Positions 1 through 6,160 of a stretch of DNA of 10,127 nucleotides are shown one piece after another. This stretch comes from JBMNTQ01 sp050945815. Its GTDB lineage: Bacteria; Bacillota; Clostridia; Christensenellales; JBMNTQ01. Made by a program: the position numbers and the translations under genes. Positions within the stretch are counted from its first letter, which is position 1. The number at the start of each line of letters is the position of its first letter. The stretch covers positions 1-10,127 of the forward strand of contig JBMNTQ010000064.1 of assembly GCA_050945815.1 (NCBI GenBank). Reading direction: 5' to 3'. The notes beneath the pieces were generated by a model. That model saw nothing but the letters and a program-made list of their open reading frames with translations, was not told the origin of the DNA and searched no databases.

Positions 1-1
1 T

Positions 2-85
2 ATTTCTTCCTACTGGCAGCAGTTGGTTATCGGTGTGGTTATCATCGCAGCAGTTATGGCGGATACCGTTAAAAACAAGAAGTAA
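2..85 (+). CDS. C-terminal end of a sugar ABC transporter permease (RbsC family), partial
   Basis: Only the last 27 codons are in the window; the 5' part lies upstream. The visible peptide begins ISSYWQQLVIGVVIIAAV and ends in KNKK before a TAA. The pattern S-x-Y-W-Q-Q followed by a hydrophobic membrane helix and a short basic tail is characteristic of the C-terminus of inner-membrane permeases of ribose/xylose/galactose-type ABC importers (RbsC-like). No terminator is visible in the 82 bp before the dehydrogenase gene at 168, so the two are probably co-transcribed. The sugar cannot be told from this fragment. The family call rests on a short but distinctive tail. Confidence 0.72.
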   Translation: MSSYWQQLVIGVVIIAAVMADTVKNKK

Positions 86-167
86 ACAGCCTCATACTTT
101 GCTGGTTTGTTTGATGTAGAATGGCTAGAGAGAGTAGAGGAATATAGAAAAGGGAGGATCAACAGCT

Positions 168-959
168 ATGAAATATGAAAGTCTGAGTGGCAAAAATGTC
201 ATGATCGTGGGCAGTGCTCAGGGAATCGGCAAAGCGACGGCTGAAGTGTTTGCACAGAATAACGTAAACTTAATACTGTGTGATATTAATAATGAAGTGC
301 TTCAGGCGACTGCAAAAGAGATCGCGGATAAATACAATGTGTCTGCTTTACCTATAGTTGTGGACGTTACGAGCAGTAAATCGATTGATGCGTGCGTTCA
401 AGAAGCGATCGAAAAAGTCGAAACCATCGATGTATTGGTGAACTGCGCCGGCATTTGCATTGCTTCAAAGTTTGTGGATTTGGAAGAAGAAATGTGGGAT
501 CGGCACATGAACATCAACCTGAAAGGCACCTATTTAACCATCAAGGCAGTTGCCAATCATATGATTGAGAAGTGCATCCCAGGGAAAATACTCACTATTT
601 CCTCCCAGGCTTCTAAAATGGCCGAGTATGGCAACGGAGCCTATTGCTGCTCCAAGGCAGCCATCAACATGATGACCTCCGTGCTTGCTTTGGAATTAGG
701 CGAACATGGAATCACGGTCAATTGTGTGTGCCCGGGCTATGTGGATACCGATATTATGCAGCGGGTATTCCAGGAGAGAGGGCCGCTGGCAGGCATGACG
801 CCGGAGGAATATGAGGATAAACTCTGCTCTAGCGTACCGCTCAAGCGCATGGCTCAGCCATATGAAGTTGGGCAGTTCTTGTCCTTCTTGGCCTCGGATC
901 AGGCAGAGTACATCACTGGCGTAGCGCTGACCATTGCCGGCGGCAATACGCTGATTTAA
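168..959 (+). CDS. Short-chain dehydrogenase/reductase, probably acting on a sugar or polyol
   Basis: A classical SDR of 263 aa, the usual length, expected to be cytoplasmic. The cofactor loop is GSAQGIG (residues 15-21), with Val in place of the common Thr just before it. Asp39 at the end of the second beta strand argues for NAD(H) over NADP(H). NCAG (92-95) is the structural NNAG motif, Asn117 lies in NLKG, and the catalytic set is Ser146, Tyr159 and Lys163 (YCCSK). PG at 189-190 and the C-terminal YITGVALTIAGG fit the family. The start is ATG 168, with GGGAGG at 152-157. It follows a sugar ABC permease and ends in a strong terminator, so it is probably the last gene of a catabolic operon and oxidises the imported sugar or polyol, or a product of it. 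Substrate is not determinable; SDRs are notoriously hard to assign. The SDR family itself is certain. Confidence 0.93.
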   Translation: MKYESLSGKNVMIVGSAQGIGKATAEVFAQNNVNLILCDINNEVLQATAKEIADKYNVSALPIVVDVTSSKSIDACVQEAIEKVETIDVLVNCAGICIASKFVDLEEEMWDRHMNINLKGTYLTIKAVANHMIEKCIPGKILTISSQASKMAEYGNGAYCCSKAAINMMTSVLALELGEHGITVNCVCPGYVDTDIMQRVFQERGPLAGMTPEEYEDKLCSSVPLKRMAQPYEVGQFLSFLASDQAEYITGVALTIAGGNTLI

Positions 960-997
960 AGCGATCGCAAACAGGGAAACGTATTGGAAATTTTTTG

Positions 998-1041
998 AGG
1001 CTCAAACATCGTCCTTTAAAGACTGTTTGAGCCTTTCTATT
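998..1041 (+). terminator. Rho-independent terminator after the dehydrogenase gene
   Basis: An 11-bp perfect stem pairs AGGCTCAAACA (998-1008) with TGTTTGAGCCT (1024-1034). The loop is 15 nt and can add a GTC/GAC extension. A T-rich tail TTCTATTT follows. It closes the sugar ABC/SDR transcription unit. A run of six T just before the stem (991-996) is oriented as A's for the opposite strand and could make it partly bidirectional. Confidence 0.85.
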
Positions 1042-1157
1042 TGCGAAAAGAAGGTAAACTGAGGGTAGCCTAGCTTAGGCACAGCATAGAATAGAGAACC
1101 TTGCTCGTTCTAAATGCAGGTATTTCGCAGGATAGCTGGCCAGATATAGAGTCGTTC

Positions 1158-1186
1158 TTGAATTTTTCCCCTGTATCAGTTAAAAT
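1158..1186 (+). promoter_or_regulatory. Sigma-A-type promoter for the glutaredoxin/FTR operon
   Basis: TTGAAT (1158-1163) and TAAAAT (1181-1186) are separated by exactly 17 bp, 50 bp upstream of the glutaredoxin start. Two small dyads lie upstream: GCCTA-GCT-TAGGC (1068-1080) and AGAAC-N7-GTTCT (1095-1111). Either could be an operator, but neither matches a motif I can name with confidence. Confidence 0.62.
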
Positions 1187-1235
1187 GAATACAAGCCTAT
1201 CAGATATACTGGTAACATGAAAGTGAGTGAGTTTC

Positions 1236-1523
1236 ATGGTTGAATTTATTAAAGTAGACGGAAAAGATATCGGTGACATTAAGATCTATGCGTTGAGCAC
1301 GTGCGGCTGGTGTAAGAAGGCCAAACGCTTTTTCAATGAACGCAAGATTGCCTATGCTTATGTAGATGTAGATTTGCTTTCCTCGGATGATCTTTCTGCT
1401 GTAAAAGGAGAGCAAGCTAAGTTTAATCCTAACACATCATACCCGACCATCGTTGTGAATGGTGAGAAGGTTATCATTGGGTTTAACGAGCCGCGTTTAA
1501 TGAATTTGGTAGGTGAAGTATAG
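1236..1523 (+). CDS. Glutaredoxin-like thiol-disulfide oxidoreductase (CGWC active site)
   Basis: A 95-aa protein with the thioredoxin/glutaredoxin fold. It has a first strand KIYALST, active site C23-G-W-C26, a helix rich in Lys/Arg after it, strand YAYVDVDLL, the cis-proline motif Y69-P70-T71, and the terminal strand with IIGFNEP. The usual glutaredoxin active site is CPYC, so CGWC is nearer to NrdH or thioredoxin-reductase-reduced types. I chose ATG 1236, with purine-rich AGTGAG just upstream. A GTG at 1227 would add three residues (MSF) but has no good ribosome binding site. Its TAG stop overlaps the GTG start of the FTR-like gene by one base, implying translational coupling. It probably receives electrons from that protein and passes them to disulfide targets; this is inferred from context. 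Cytoplasmic, no signal peptide. Confidence 0.87.
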   Translation: MVEFIKVDGKDIGDIKIYALSTCGWCKKAKRFFNERKIAYAYVDVDLLSSDDLSAVKGEQAKFNPNTSYPTIVVNGEKVIIGFNEPRLMNLVGEV

Positions 1524-2032
1524 TGATTGATGCTAAAACGCTGGAGAAGCGCTACGACGCGCTGAAGGCTGATGCTGAGGCGGGCAGTTACTACTTAAAT
1601 CCTGACAAAGAGTTTGTGATGGACCTGGTAGAGGGGATGCTGATTAACCAAGAACGTTATGGCATGGAGGTTTGTCCATGCAGGCTGTTTACCGGCACTG
1701 CCGAGGACAATTTAGATATTGTTTGTCCTTGTATTTACCGCGATGATGATTTGGCAGAATATGAAGCCTGTTTTTGTGCGCTGTATGTCAGCAAGGAAGC
1801 AGCGGAAAACGGCGTAACGCAGATTCAGGTTCCGGATCGCTGGCCCGGGACTGAGGAGCGTAAGAAGCAGAAGGAGCGAGCGGCGCGGGGCAAAGCCGAG
1901 GGATTGCCGACAGCGCTGCCTTATCCTGTGTGGCGCTGCGTTGTGTGCGGCTATCTTTGTGCCAACAACCACCCGCCGGGGATTTGTCCGGTTTGCAAAG
2001 CGAAAAAGGACCGCTTTGAGCGTTTTATCTAA
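1523..2032 (+). CDS. Ferredoxin-thioredoxin reductase catalytic domain fused to a rubredoxin domain
   Basis: 169 aa in two domains. Residues about 1-105 match the FTR catalytic (beta) chain, with three cysteine pairs: C51-P-C53-R, C68-P-C70 and C83-F-C85. By family comparison, four of these cysteines bind a [4Fe-4S] cluster and two form the redox-active disulfide. Residues about 137-169 form a rubredoxin-like domain: C139-x2-C142-GY and C155-P-V-C158, with an extra Cys146. A basic, charged linker (about 108-128) joins them. Such FTR-rubredoxin fusions (ferredoxin:disulfide reductases) are known from archaea and anaerobic bacteria, which lack the plant-type variable subunit. The FTR motif normally reads CHC; here the His is Phe84. 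The start is GTG 1523, inside the stop of the glutaredoxin-like gene, its likely partner. The domain call is firm; the electron donor and final target are inferred. Confidence 0.92.
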   Translation: MIDAKTLEKRYDALKADAEAGSYYLNPDKEFVMDLVEGMLINQERYGMEVCPCRLFTGTAEDNLDIVCPCIYRDDDLAEYEACFCALYVSKEAAENGVTQIQVPDRWPGTEERKKQKERAARGKAEGLPTALPYPVWRCVVCGYLCANNHPPGICPVCKAKKDRFERFI

Positions 2033-2121
2033 ACGGCTGGCTAGTTTGTGTTAGATAAACAGATATAGTGGAATCTGACGGAGAGCAAGGGGCCTAGTAT
2101 GCTGAAAGGGAGGCTGGTTCA

Positions 2122-2607
2122 ATGCGACATCAGGTTATGCAATCGATGATTTCTTACTTTGACCGAGATATCGAACGGATCAACCATGCGATCAAGGTGC
2201 ATGGCTTTGCTCAGTTGATCGGTAAGCTGGAGCAGCTGGCGCCCCAACAGCGATATATCCTGGAGATAGCTGCTATTGTACATGACATTGGCATCCCTGC
2301 AGCAGTACAGAAATTTGGGTCTGCTGGGGGCAAATACCAGGAGCTTGAGGGGCCGCCCATCGCGCGGGAGATGCTTACAGCATGCCATGTGGACCCGGAT
2401 GTGATCGACAGGGTGGTGTATCTTGTCGGCCATCATCACAGCTATTCCAAGATAGAAGGCCTGGATTTCCAGATTCTTGTGGAGGCGGATATCCTTGTGA
2501 ATATCCACGAACAAGCCTTTCAAGAAGGAGCGATCGGCCAGATAAAGCGGCGAATTTTCAAGACCGATGCCGGGCAGGATCTAGTTTATCGGCTGTATGG
2601 CGTTTAG
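2122..2607 (+). CDS. Small HD-domain protein (putative metal-dependent phosphohydrolase)
   Basis: A 161-aa single-domain HD protein. The metal-binding set typical of the superfamily is visible: His22 (NHAIKV), His54-Asp55 in IVHDIG, a His cluster at 104-106 (VGHHHS) and Asp123 (VEADILVN). These proteins usually hydrolyse phosphate esters of nucleotides or related molecules; the substrate here is unknown. There are no membrane segments or extra sensor domains. ATG 2122 is preceded by a very strong AAGGGAGG (2106-2113). It begins 89 bp after the FTR-like gene with no terminator between, so it may share that transcript, and it has its own terminator at 2623. Co-transcription with the redox pair is the only hint to its role. 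Family certain, function open. Confidence 0.85.
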   Translation: MRHQVMQSMISYFDRDIERINHAIKVHGFAQLIGKLEQLAPQQRYILEIAAIVHDIGIPAAVQKFGSAGGKYQELEGPPIAREMLTACHVDPDVIDRVVYLVGHHHSYSKIEGLDFQILVEADILVNIHEQAFQEGAIGQIKRRIFKTDAGQDLVYRLYGV

Positions 2608-2622
2608 AACGATATGCGATCA

Positions 2623-2650
2623 AAAGAAGGCTGCTTAGTCAGCCTTCTTT
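2623..2650 (+). terminator. Rho-independent terminator after the HD-domain gene
   Basis: An 11-bp perfect stem pairs AAAGAAGGCTG (2623-2633) with CAGCCTTCTTT (2640-2650) around a 6-nt loop. The stem ends in the T-run itself. It has A's on the 5' side and T's on the 3' side, so it could work on either strand. Confidence 0.85.
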
Positions 2651-2944
2651 ATTTATGGACATCGGGTCCTAGCAGCCTAACCTGGTGAGTTTTTATAGGT
2701 GCTTGTCCACGGCCACCATGAGCTTCAGCTGCTATATTGATGTTTCAGATTCCCGCGTTGCTTGTAGAATAGTAAGGCTCTCTGCCCCTTTCGAAACTCT
2801 ATGCAGCTCGGCACACACATATATCTTTAGCAGCATCTCCATATTTCCTGTTCGTGGCTGGCACGATCAAATGGACAGCCAGCTTTCATCGCGGAAGCTT
2901 CTTCTTTCCTGCTGGCACAAGCCTAGCGGCTTGTTAAATAAGAA
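2651..2944. other. Intergenic stretch between convergent genes, no gene seen
   Basis: About 290 bp between the HD-gene terminator and the permease terminator. No open frame here looks like a protein. A frame on the plus strand (2685-3059) runs through the permease terminator and has the uneven composition of a chance frame. One small hairpin, ACAAGCC-TAGC-GGCTTGT (2917-2934), lies just beyond the permease terminator on the minus strand. Confidence 0.6.
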
Positions 2945-2973
2945 CCCCCCAAGGGGCCATGCCCTTTGGGGGG
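2945..2973 (-). terminator. Rho-independent terminator of the uracil permease gene
   Basis: On the minus strand a GC-rich hairpin starts 25 bases after the permease stop codon. CCCCCC and AAGGG (2945-2955) pair with CCCTT and GGGGGG (2962-2973), with one bulged T at 2967 and a 6-nt loop. It is followed on the minus strand by TTCTTATTT. Confidence 0.8.
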
Positions 2974-2997
2974 GGTGTCCTCGCATAGATTTTAAAA

Positions 2998-4386
2998 TTA
3001 TTCAGTCTGGGGCGGGAGTTCTTCCTTTTTCTTTTTGCCGATGGACAAGAGAAGGTTGAGCAGTATACCGGCGATAGCCGCTCCTGCAACGCAAGGGATG
3101 TCCATACCGAAGAACGGAATGTTTCCCCCAAACTGATATTGTCCGCCAATTCCGATAATCATGATGACAGCGATGACGGCGATATTCTTGGAATCAAACA
3201 TATCGGCGTTTCGCTCTATCATAATGGCGATTCCTTGGGCAGCAATAGCGCCGAAGAGGTATATTTCAATGCCGCCAATGACTGCTTGGGGAATTGCGTA
3301 GAAAATATTGACCAAGGGTGTAAAGCAGGCAATGATCATAGCAACGATGGCGGCAGCGATCAAAACTGGAACAGAAAACACCTTGGTAATCGCCATGGCA
3401 CTAATATTTTCCCCATAGTTTGTGCCGGCAGGGCCGCCGATCGCGCCGGCTACGATATCACCCAGGCCGTCGCCAATTAGGTTTTGCCCCAGACGGTCGC
3501 CGATATCATAGTCGGGCTTATTCTTTTTGCGAGCTAGATTGTTCACATAGATATCCAGCTGGAACACATGGGCAGTGGATTCCGGGATGGTTGCAATCGC
3601 GATGGGCATAATCGCCGCCACGGCCGCCCAGCTTGGGGTAGGCAACGTGAAATGGGGCAGCGACAGTACGCCTGGAATAATACCGGTGCCGGCACCAGCA
3701 GCTTCCGGAAGGGTGCGGAACATGCTTTCGCCGGTAATCAGCAGCGCAGCAGCTGCAACAGCACAGCCTACCAAAGGACCGAGCAGCAGAGGAAGCTGCC
3801 CCCAAACTCCTTTTAAATAGACGGAAAACAAGATGGTGGCAAGGAGCGTCACCAGAGAAACCACCCAAACTATGTTGCTGGCGGTAATTCCCGAACCATT
3901 AACAGCCGGCGCCGCATCGCCCAATGCGTTAGCTGCCAGTGTCAGGCCGATAACGATCGCCACAGGGCCGGTAACAGTGGGGGGGAGAACCTTCTCAATG
4001 GATTTACGCCCAAATCGACGAACAACCAAACCTGCCGCAATAGACACAAGCCCGGATGCCATAATGCCAAACTGAGTTATGGAGATGGCTGCATCCGGTA
4101 ACACTTGTCCAAATTCAACGCCGCCGGTCAGCCCGATGATGGCCGATAGGTAGGCGAAGCTGGAGCCAAAATAAAGGGGTATTTTTCTTCTGGTAACCAA
4201 AATAAAGAAAAGTGTAGCCAGTCCACTTGCAAAGATCGTGGTAGCAAGGTGAAAGCCGGTGATCAGCGCCACCAGGATCGTTGCTGGAAACATGACCACA
4301 ATCTGTTGCAGTGCGTACAGGATCAGCCTCCAAAATGGCGGCTGTTCATCTGGCAGATAGCCAATGTGCTTGTCGTCGATACTCAT
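2998..4386 (-). CDS. Uracil permease, NCS2 (UraA/PyrP) family
   Basis: A 462-aa polytopic inner-membrane protein, the usual NCS2 length, with about 14 hydrophobic segments. It imports a nucleobase with protons. The family landmarks align with E. coli UraA. FGSSFA (73-78) is in the first half. Glu269 and His273 in PESTAH match the UraA Glu-x3-His pair that contacts uracil and drives proton coupling. Glu326 lies in NYGEN (UraA TYGEN), followed by SAMAITKV. The C-terminus is cytoplasmic and Lys-rich. The start ATG (4386-4384) has AGGAGG at 4394-4399 at ideal spacing. A PyrR binding loop in the leader is strong evidence that the substrate is uracil rather than xanthine or urate, because PyrR senses UMP and UTP. 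It is a single-gene unit with its own promoter and terminator. Confidence 0.93.
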   Translation of the reverse strand: MSIDDKHIGYLPDEQPPFWRLILYALQQIVVMFPATILVALITGFHLATTIFASGLATLFFILVTRRKIPLYFGSSFAYLSAIIGLTGGVEFGQVLPDAAISITQFGIMASGLVSIAAGLVVRRFGRKSIEKVLPPTVTGPVAIVIGLTLAANALGDAAPAVNGSGITASNIVWVVSLVTLLATILFSVYLKGVWGQLPLLLGPLVGCAVAAAALLITGESMFRTLPEAAGAGTGIIPGVLSLPHFTLPTPSWAAVAAIMPIAIATIPESTAHVFQLDIYVNNLARKKNKPDYDIGDRLGQNLIGDGLGDIVAGAIGGPAGTNYGENISAMAITKVFSVPVLIAAAIVAMIIACFTPLVNIFYAIPQAVIGGIEIYLFGAIAAQGIAIMIERNADMFDSKNIAVIAVIMIIGIGGQYQFGGNIPFFGMDIPCVAGAAIAGILLNLLLSIGKKKKEELPPQTE

Positions 4387-4392
4387 AGAAAA

Positions 4393-4440
4393 CCCTCCTC
4401 TTTCTATTCAAAACAGACGTCTGACCGCAAGAGGAGAGCC
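4393..4440 (-). promoter_or_regulatory. Candidate Shine-Dalgarno-sequestering hairpin in the permease leader
   Basis: On the minus strand CTCCTCTT (4436 to 4429) is complementary over 8 bp to AAGAGGAG (4402 to 4395), which is the permease ribosome binding site. The neighbouring GGCTCTC (4440 to 4434) is complementary over 7 bp to GAGAGCC (4504 to 4498) in the PyrR binding loop. The two pairings share bases 4434-4436 and cannot form fully together. When PyrR holds the loop, the second pairing is blocked and the ribosome site is free to be hidden. This is read directly from the sequence; the mechanism is inferred. Confidence 0.5.
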
Positions 4441-4489
4441 CCGCCACATATTTTGTAGGTGGTAGATATAAAGCCACTATAATACCACA

Positions 4490-4510
4490 CCTTGCCAGGC
4501 TCTCTGGACT
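4490..4510 (-). promoter_or_regulatory. PyrR binding loop in the leader RNA
   Basis: Read on the minus strand, the leader contains AGTCCAGAGAG followed by CCTGGCAAGG. This closely matches the conserved PyrR RNA target known from pyrimidine operons of Bacillus and relatives (AGUCCAGAGAGGCU then GCAAGG). PyrR binds it when UMP or UTP is high and lowers expression. It starts about 23 nt downstream of the predicted transcription start. No pyrR gene is in this window. Confidence 0.82.
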
Positions 4511-4539
4511 GCTTAAAGGCGTCGTTTTGTTCATTTGAA

Positions 4540-4568
4540 ATTGTAGCATATACATGCCTATAATGCAA
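4540..4568 (-). promoter_or_regulatory. Sigma-A-type promoter of the uracil permease
   Basis: On the minus strand TTGCAT (4568-4563) and TACAAT (4545-4540) are spaced by exactly 17 bp. Transcription would start near 4533, giving a leader of about 147 nt that contains the PyrR binding loop. Confidence 0.68.
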
Positions 4569-4996
4569 TCATATTATGCCCGACGGCCTACCGAAAGATA
4601 GGGGACCGAATCCTTTTATGCTAGGATAGCAAGGTCAGCAAAAAACGTTTATCTGAAAGAGGACCAATTCTTACTATTGAAGCCGTGCAATAAATTATGT
4701 ATAGGTGGTCGGCCATAGGAGATCCTATAAATTGGGAGAAATATTTTAGGTAGGCGTTTTCATTCAATGCTGTTATAATAAATAAGTTGGTATTCAAATC
4801 CACAAGGCCAGCCTGAAGCGGCGCTTATACAGAGCCCTGTTGGCAGTTGTAAATTTTTCGCTTTTATTGGTTGTAGGGGGGCGCCAAAATAAGGCGGTAG
4901 GGTTTGCATAGCCTAGTTGAATCCAGGTGGTTGGCTAGGTTGTGGTAGATACGAACGGTTTTAAAAACGAATAAACTATGAAAGAGAGCTTACAGG
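4569..4996. other. Long intergenic region ahead of the DegV gene
   Basis: About 430 bp between the divergent permease and DegV genes. No convincing gene is present. One frame with no good start (about 4784-4912) encodes a basic then hydrophobic peptide and is likely chance. Visible elements are a hairpin ATAGGA-GA-TCCTAT (4715-4728) and an extended -10 promoter element (4771-4779). A GC-rich stretch around GGCGCC (near 4880) precedes a T-rich and then G-rich run. Confidence 0.5.
4771..4779 (+). promoter_or_regulatory. Extended -10 promoter element, possibly for the DegV gene
   Basis: TGT-TATAAT is a consensus extended -10 box (TGnTATAAT). No good -35 is seen at 17 bp, which extended -10 promoters tolerate. 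If it drives the DegV gene, the leader would be about 210 nt. No better promoter was found closer to the gene. Confidence 0.4.
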
Positions 4997-5836
4997 ATGC
5001 GCGTAAAAATTTTTACCGATAGCACATCGGATATTTCACAAGAGCTGGCCAAAGAGCTTGGCGTGGAGGTCATCCCTCTTACCATCCATTTTGGGGAGGA
5101 GGAGTATATCGATGGCATTACATTAACCAATGAGGCGTTCTATCAAAAGCTGGAGCAATCCGCTGTTTTGCCTAAGACAAGCCAGGTTTCAGTGGGCACC
5201 ATGATGGAAGCGTTCCGGCAGGCGTTGGATGATGGATATGATGTTTTAGGGGTTTTTCTGTCCAGCAAGCTTAGCGGAACCTATCAAGCTTCATGTATCG
5301 CACGCGATACATTAGCTAGCGATCGAATACACGTAGTAGACTCCAGACAAGTAACAGTGGGGTTGGCGATGCTCGTGTGGGAAGCTGTACGGCTGAATGA
5401 CGGCAAAACCAGTGCATCGGAAATAGCCGAAAAGCTGGAGGTAGAAAAAGGGAAAATTATCGTATATGGAGCAATCGAAACGTTAGACTATGTACGAAAG
5501 GGCGGGCGGCTTTCTGCTGCGGGCAAGCTGCTGGGTACAGTCTTGAATCTGAAGCCCATTGTGCAGATGGATAATGGACGGGTTGTAGCGCCTCATCGAG
5601 CCCGGGGCAACCGGAATGCCCTTGCGTGGATTGTCGAGCGGCTTCGATTGACGCAGATAAACCTGTCTAAGGGAATCATTTATGGACAAGCAAATTGCCT
5701 GGATAAGGTAAAGCAGCTGCAACGCATGGTGGAAGGAGTCTGTAAATTCCCATTTTCCCATACGCTGCCTATTGGCTCCGTTGTAGGAACTTATTCCGGC
5801 CCGGGCTGCGTGGGGTTTGCCGTTATGGAAAACTGA
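4997..5836 (+). CDS. DegV-family fatty-acid-binding protein (FakB-like)
   Basis: 279 aa, typical DegV length, cytoplasmic. DegV/FakB proteins bind a fatty acid and present it to the kinase FakA, so exogenous fatty acids can be phosphorylated and used for phospholipids. Family motifs run in order: FTDSTSD (6-12), PLTI (27-30), TSQVSVG (61-67), the LSSKLSGTYQ loop (88-97), VDSR (114-117), TLDYVRKGGRLS (162-173) near LNLKPI (184-188), Arg201 and Arg203 in PHRARG, and the C-terminal GTYSGPGCVGF (264-274). The last motif is usually GTHxGPG; here the His that helps hold the fatty-acid carboxylate is Tyr266. ATG 4997 has only a modest ribosome site (AAAGAGAG, 4981-4988). It is a single-gene unit with a strong terminator; no fakA is nearby. 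Family certain, ligand unknown. Confidence 0.92.
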   Translation: MRVKIFTDSTSDISQELAKELGVEVIPLTIHFGEEEYIDGITLTNEAFYQKLEQSAVLPKTSQVSVGTMMEAFRQALDDGYDVLGVFLSSKLSGTYQASCIARDTLASDRIHVVDSRQVTVGLAMLVWEAVRLNDGKTSASEIAEKLEVEKGKIIVYGAIETLDYVRKGGRLSAAGKLLGTVLNLKPIVQMDNGRVVAPHRARGNRNALAWIVERLRLTQINLSKGIIYGQANCLDKVKQLQRMVEGVCKFPFSHTLPIGSVVGTYSGPGCVGFAVMEN

Positions 5837-5851
5837 ACTTAGTTTATTGAT

Positions 5852-5878
5852 AGGCGCGAATCTTCGCGCCTGTTTTTT
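5852..5878 (+). terminator. Rho-independent terminator after the DegV gene
   Basis: AGGCGCGA (5852-5859) pairs with TCGCGCCT (5864-5871) around a 4-nt loop, followed by TGTTTTTT. This is a textbook strong terminator. Confidence 0.92.
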
Positions 5879-6160
5879 GAAATTTTCGTAAAGTAACGAT
5901 ATTGATTGATAAATAGGCGATAAGGCTAAGTGTGTGGGCTATTTGTAAAAACTCATGCAAATTTCCACTAGTGCGGCCGGCAACATCGGCTTTCTCAGGC
6001 TAGGTCAGAGGAATTGGGCTGTTTGATGCTATAGTCTTTCCTAATTATGGGCATGATTGAAGAAAGATGTAGCACAAGCGGAAGGACGAATCTCCAATCT
6101 AGTTGCGCAGGAAAAGGCATCAACTGAGGCAGCAGAGGTAACGGACGGTGCAAAAACGGG
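5879..6160. other. Intergenic region between the DegV and DUF4491 genes
   Basis: About 280 bp with no intact gene. The first 170 bp show nothing I can name. The last part overlaps the possible phage tail-gene fragment described separately and runs into the DUF4491 promoter. Confidence 0.5.

Noticed and set aside
961..968. GCGATCGC palindrome, like the cyanobacterial HIP1 repeat
   Set aside because: A single copy was noticed; an isolated 8-mer has no meaning here.
2075..2103. CTGACG-17-TATGCT as a promoter for the HD gene
   Set aside because: Transcription would begin near 2110, inside the ribosome binding site at 2106-2113, so it could not support good translation.
2732..2842. A 36-codon frame on the minus strand (starting MEMLLKIYVCAELH) beyond the permease terminator
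   Set aside because: It lies after a strong terminator, has only AGGA at too-short spacing and no promoter; likely chance.
2685..3059. A 124-codon plus-strand frame
   Set aside because: It crosses the permease terminator and the permease coding end, has no ribosome site and no recognisable protein pattern.
4784..4912. A frame encoding a basic then hydrophobic peptide (KASLKRRLYRALLAVV)
   Set aside because: No start codon or ribosome binding site at its beginning; treated as a chance frame although it looks membrane-like.
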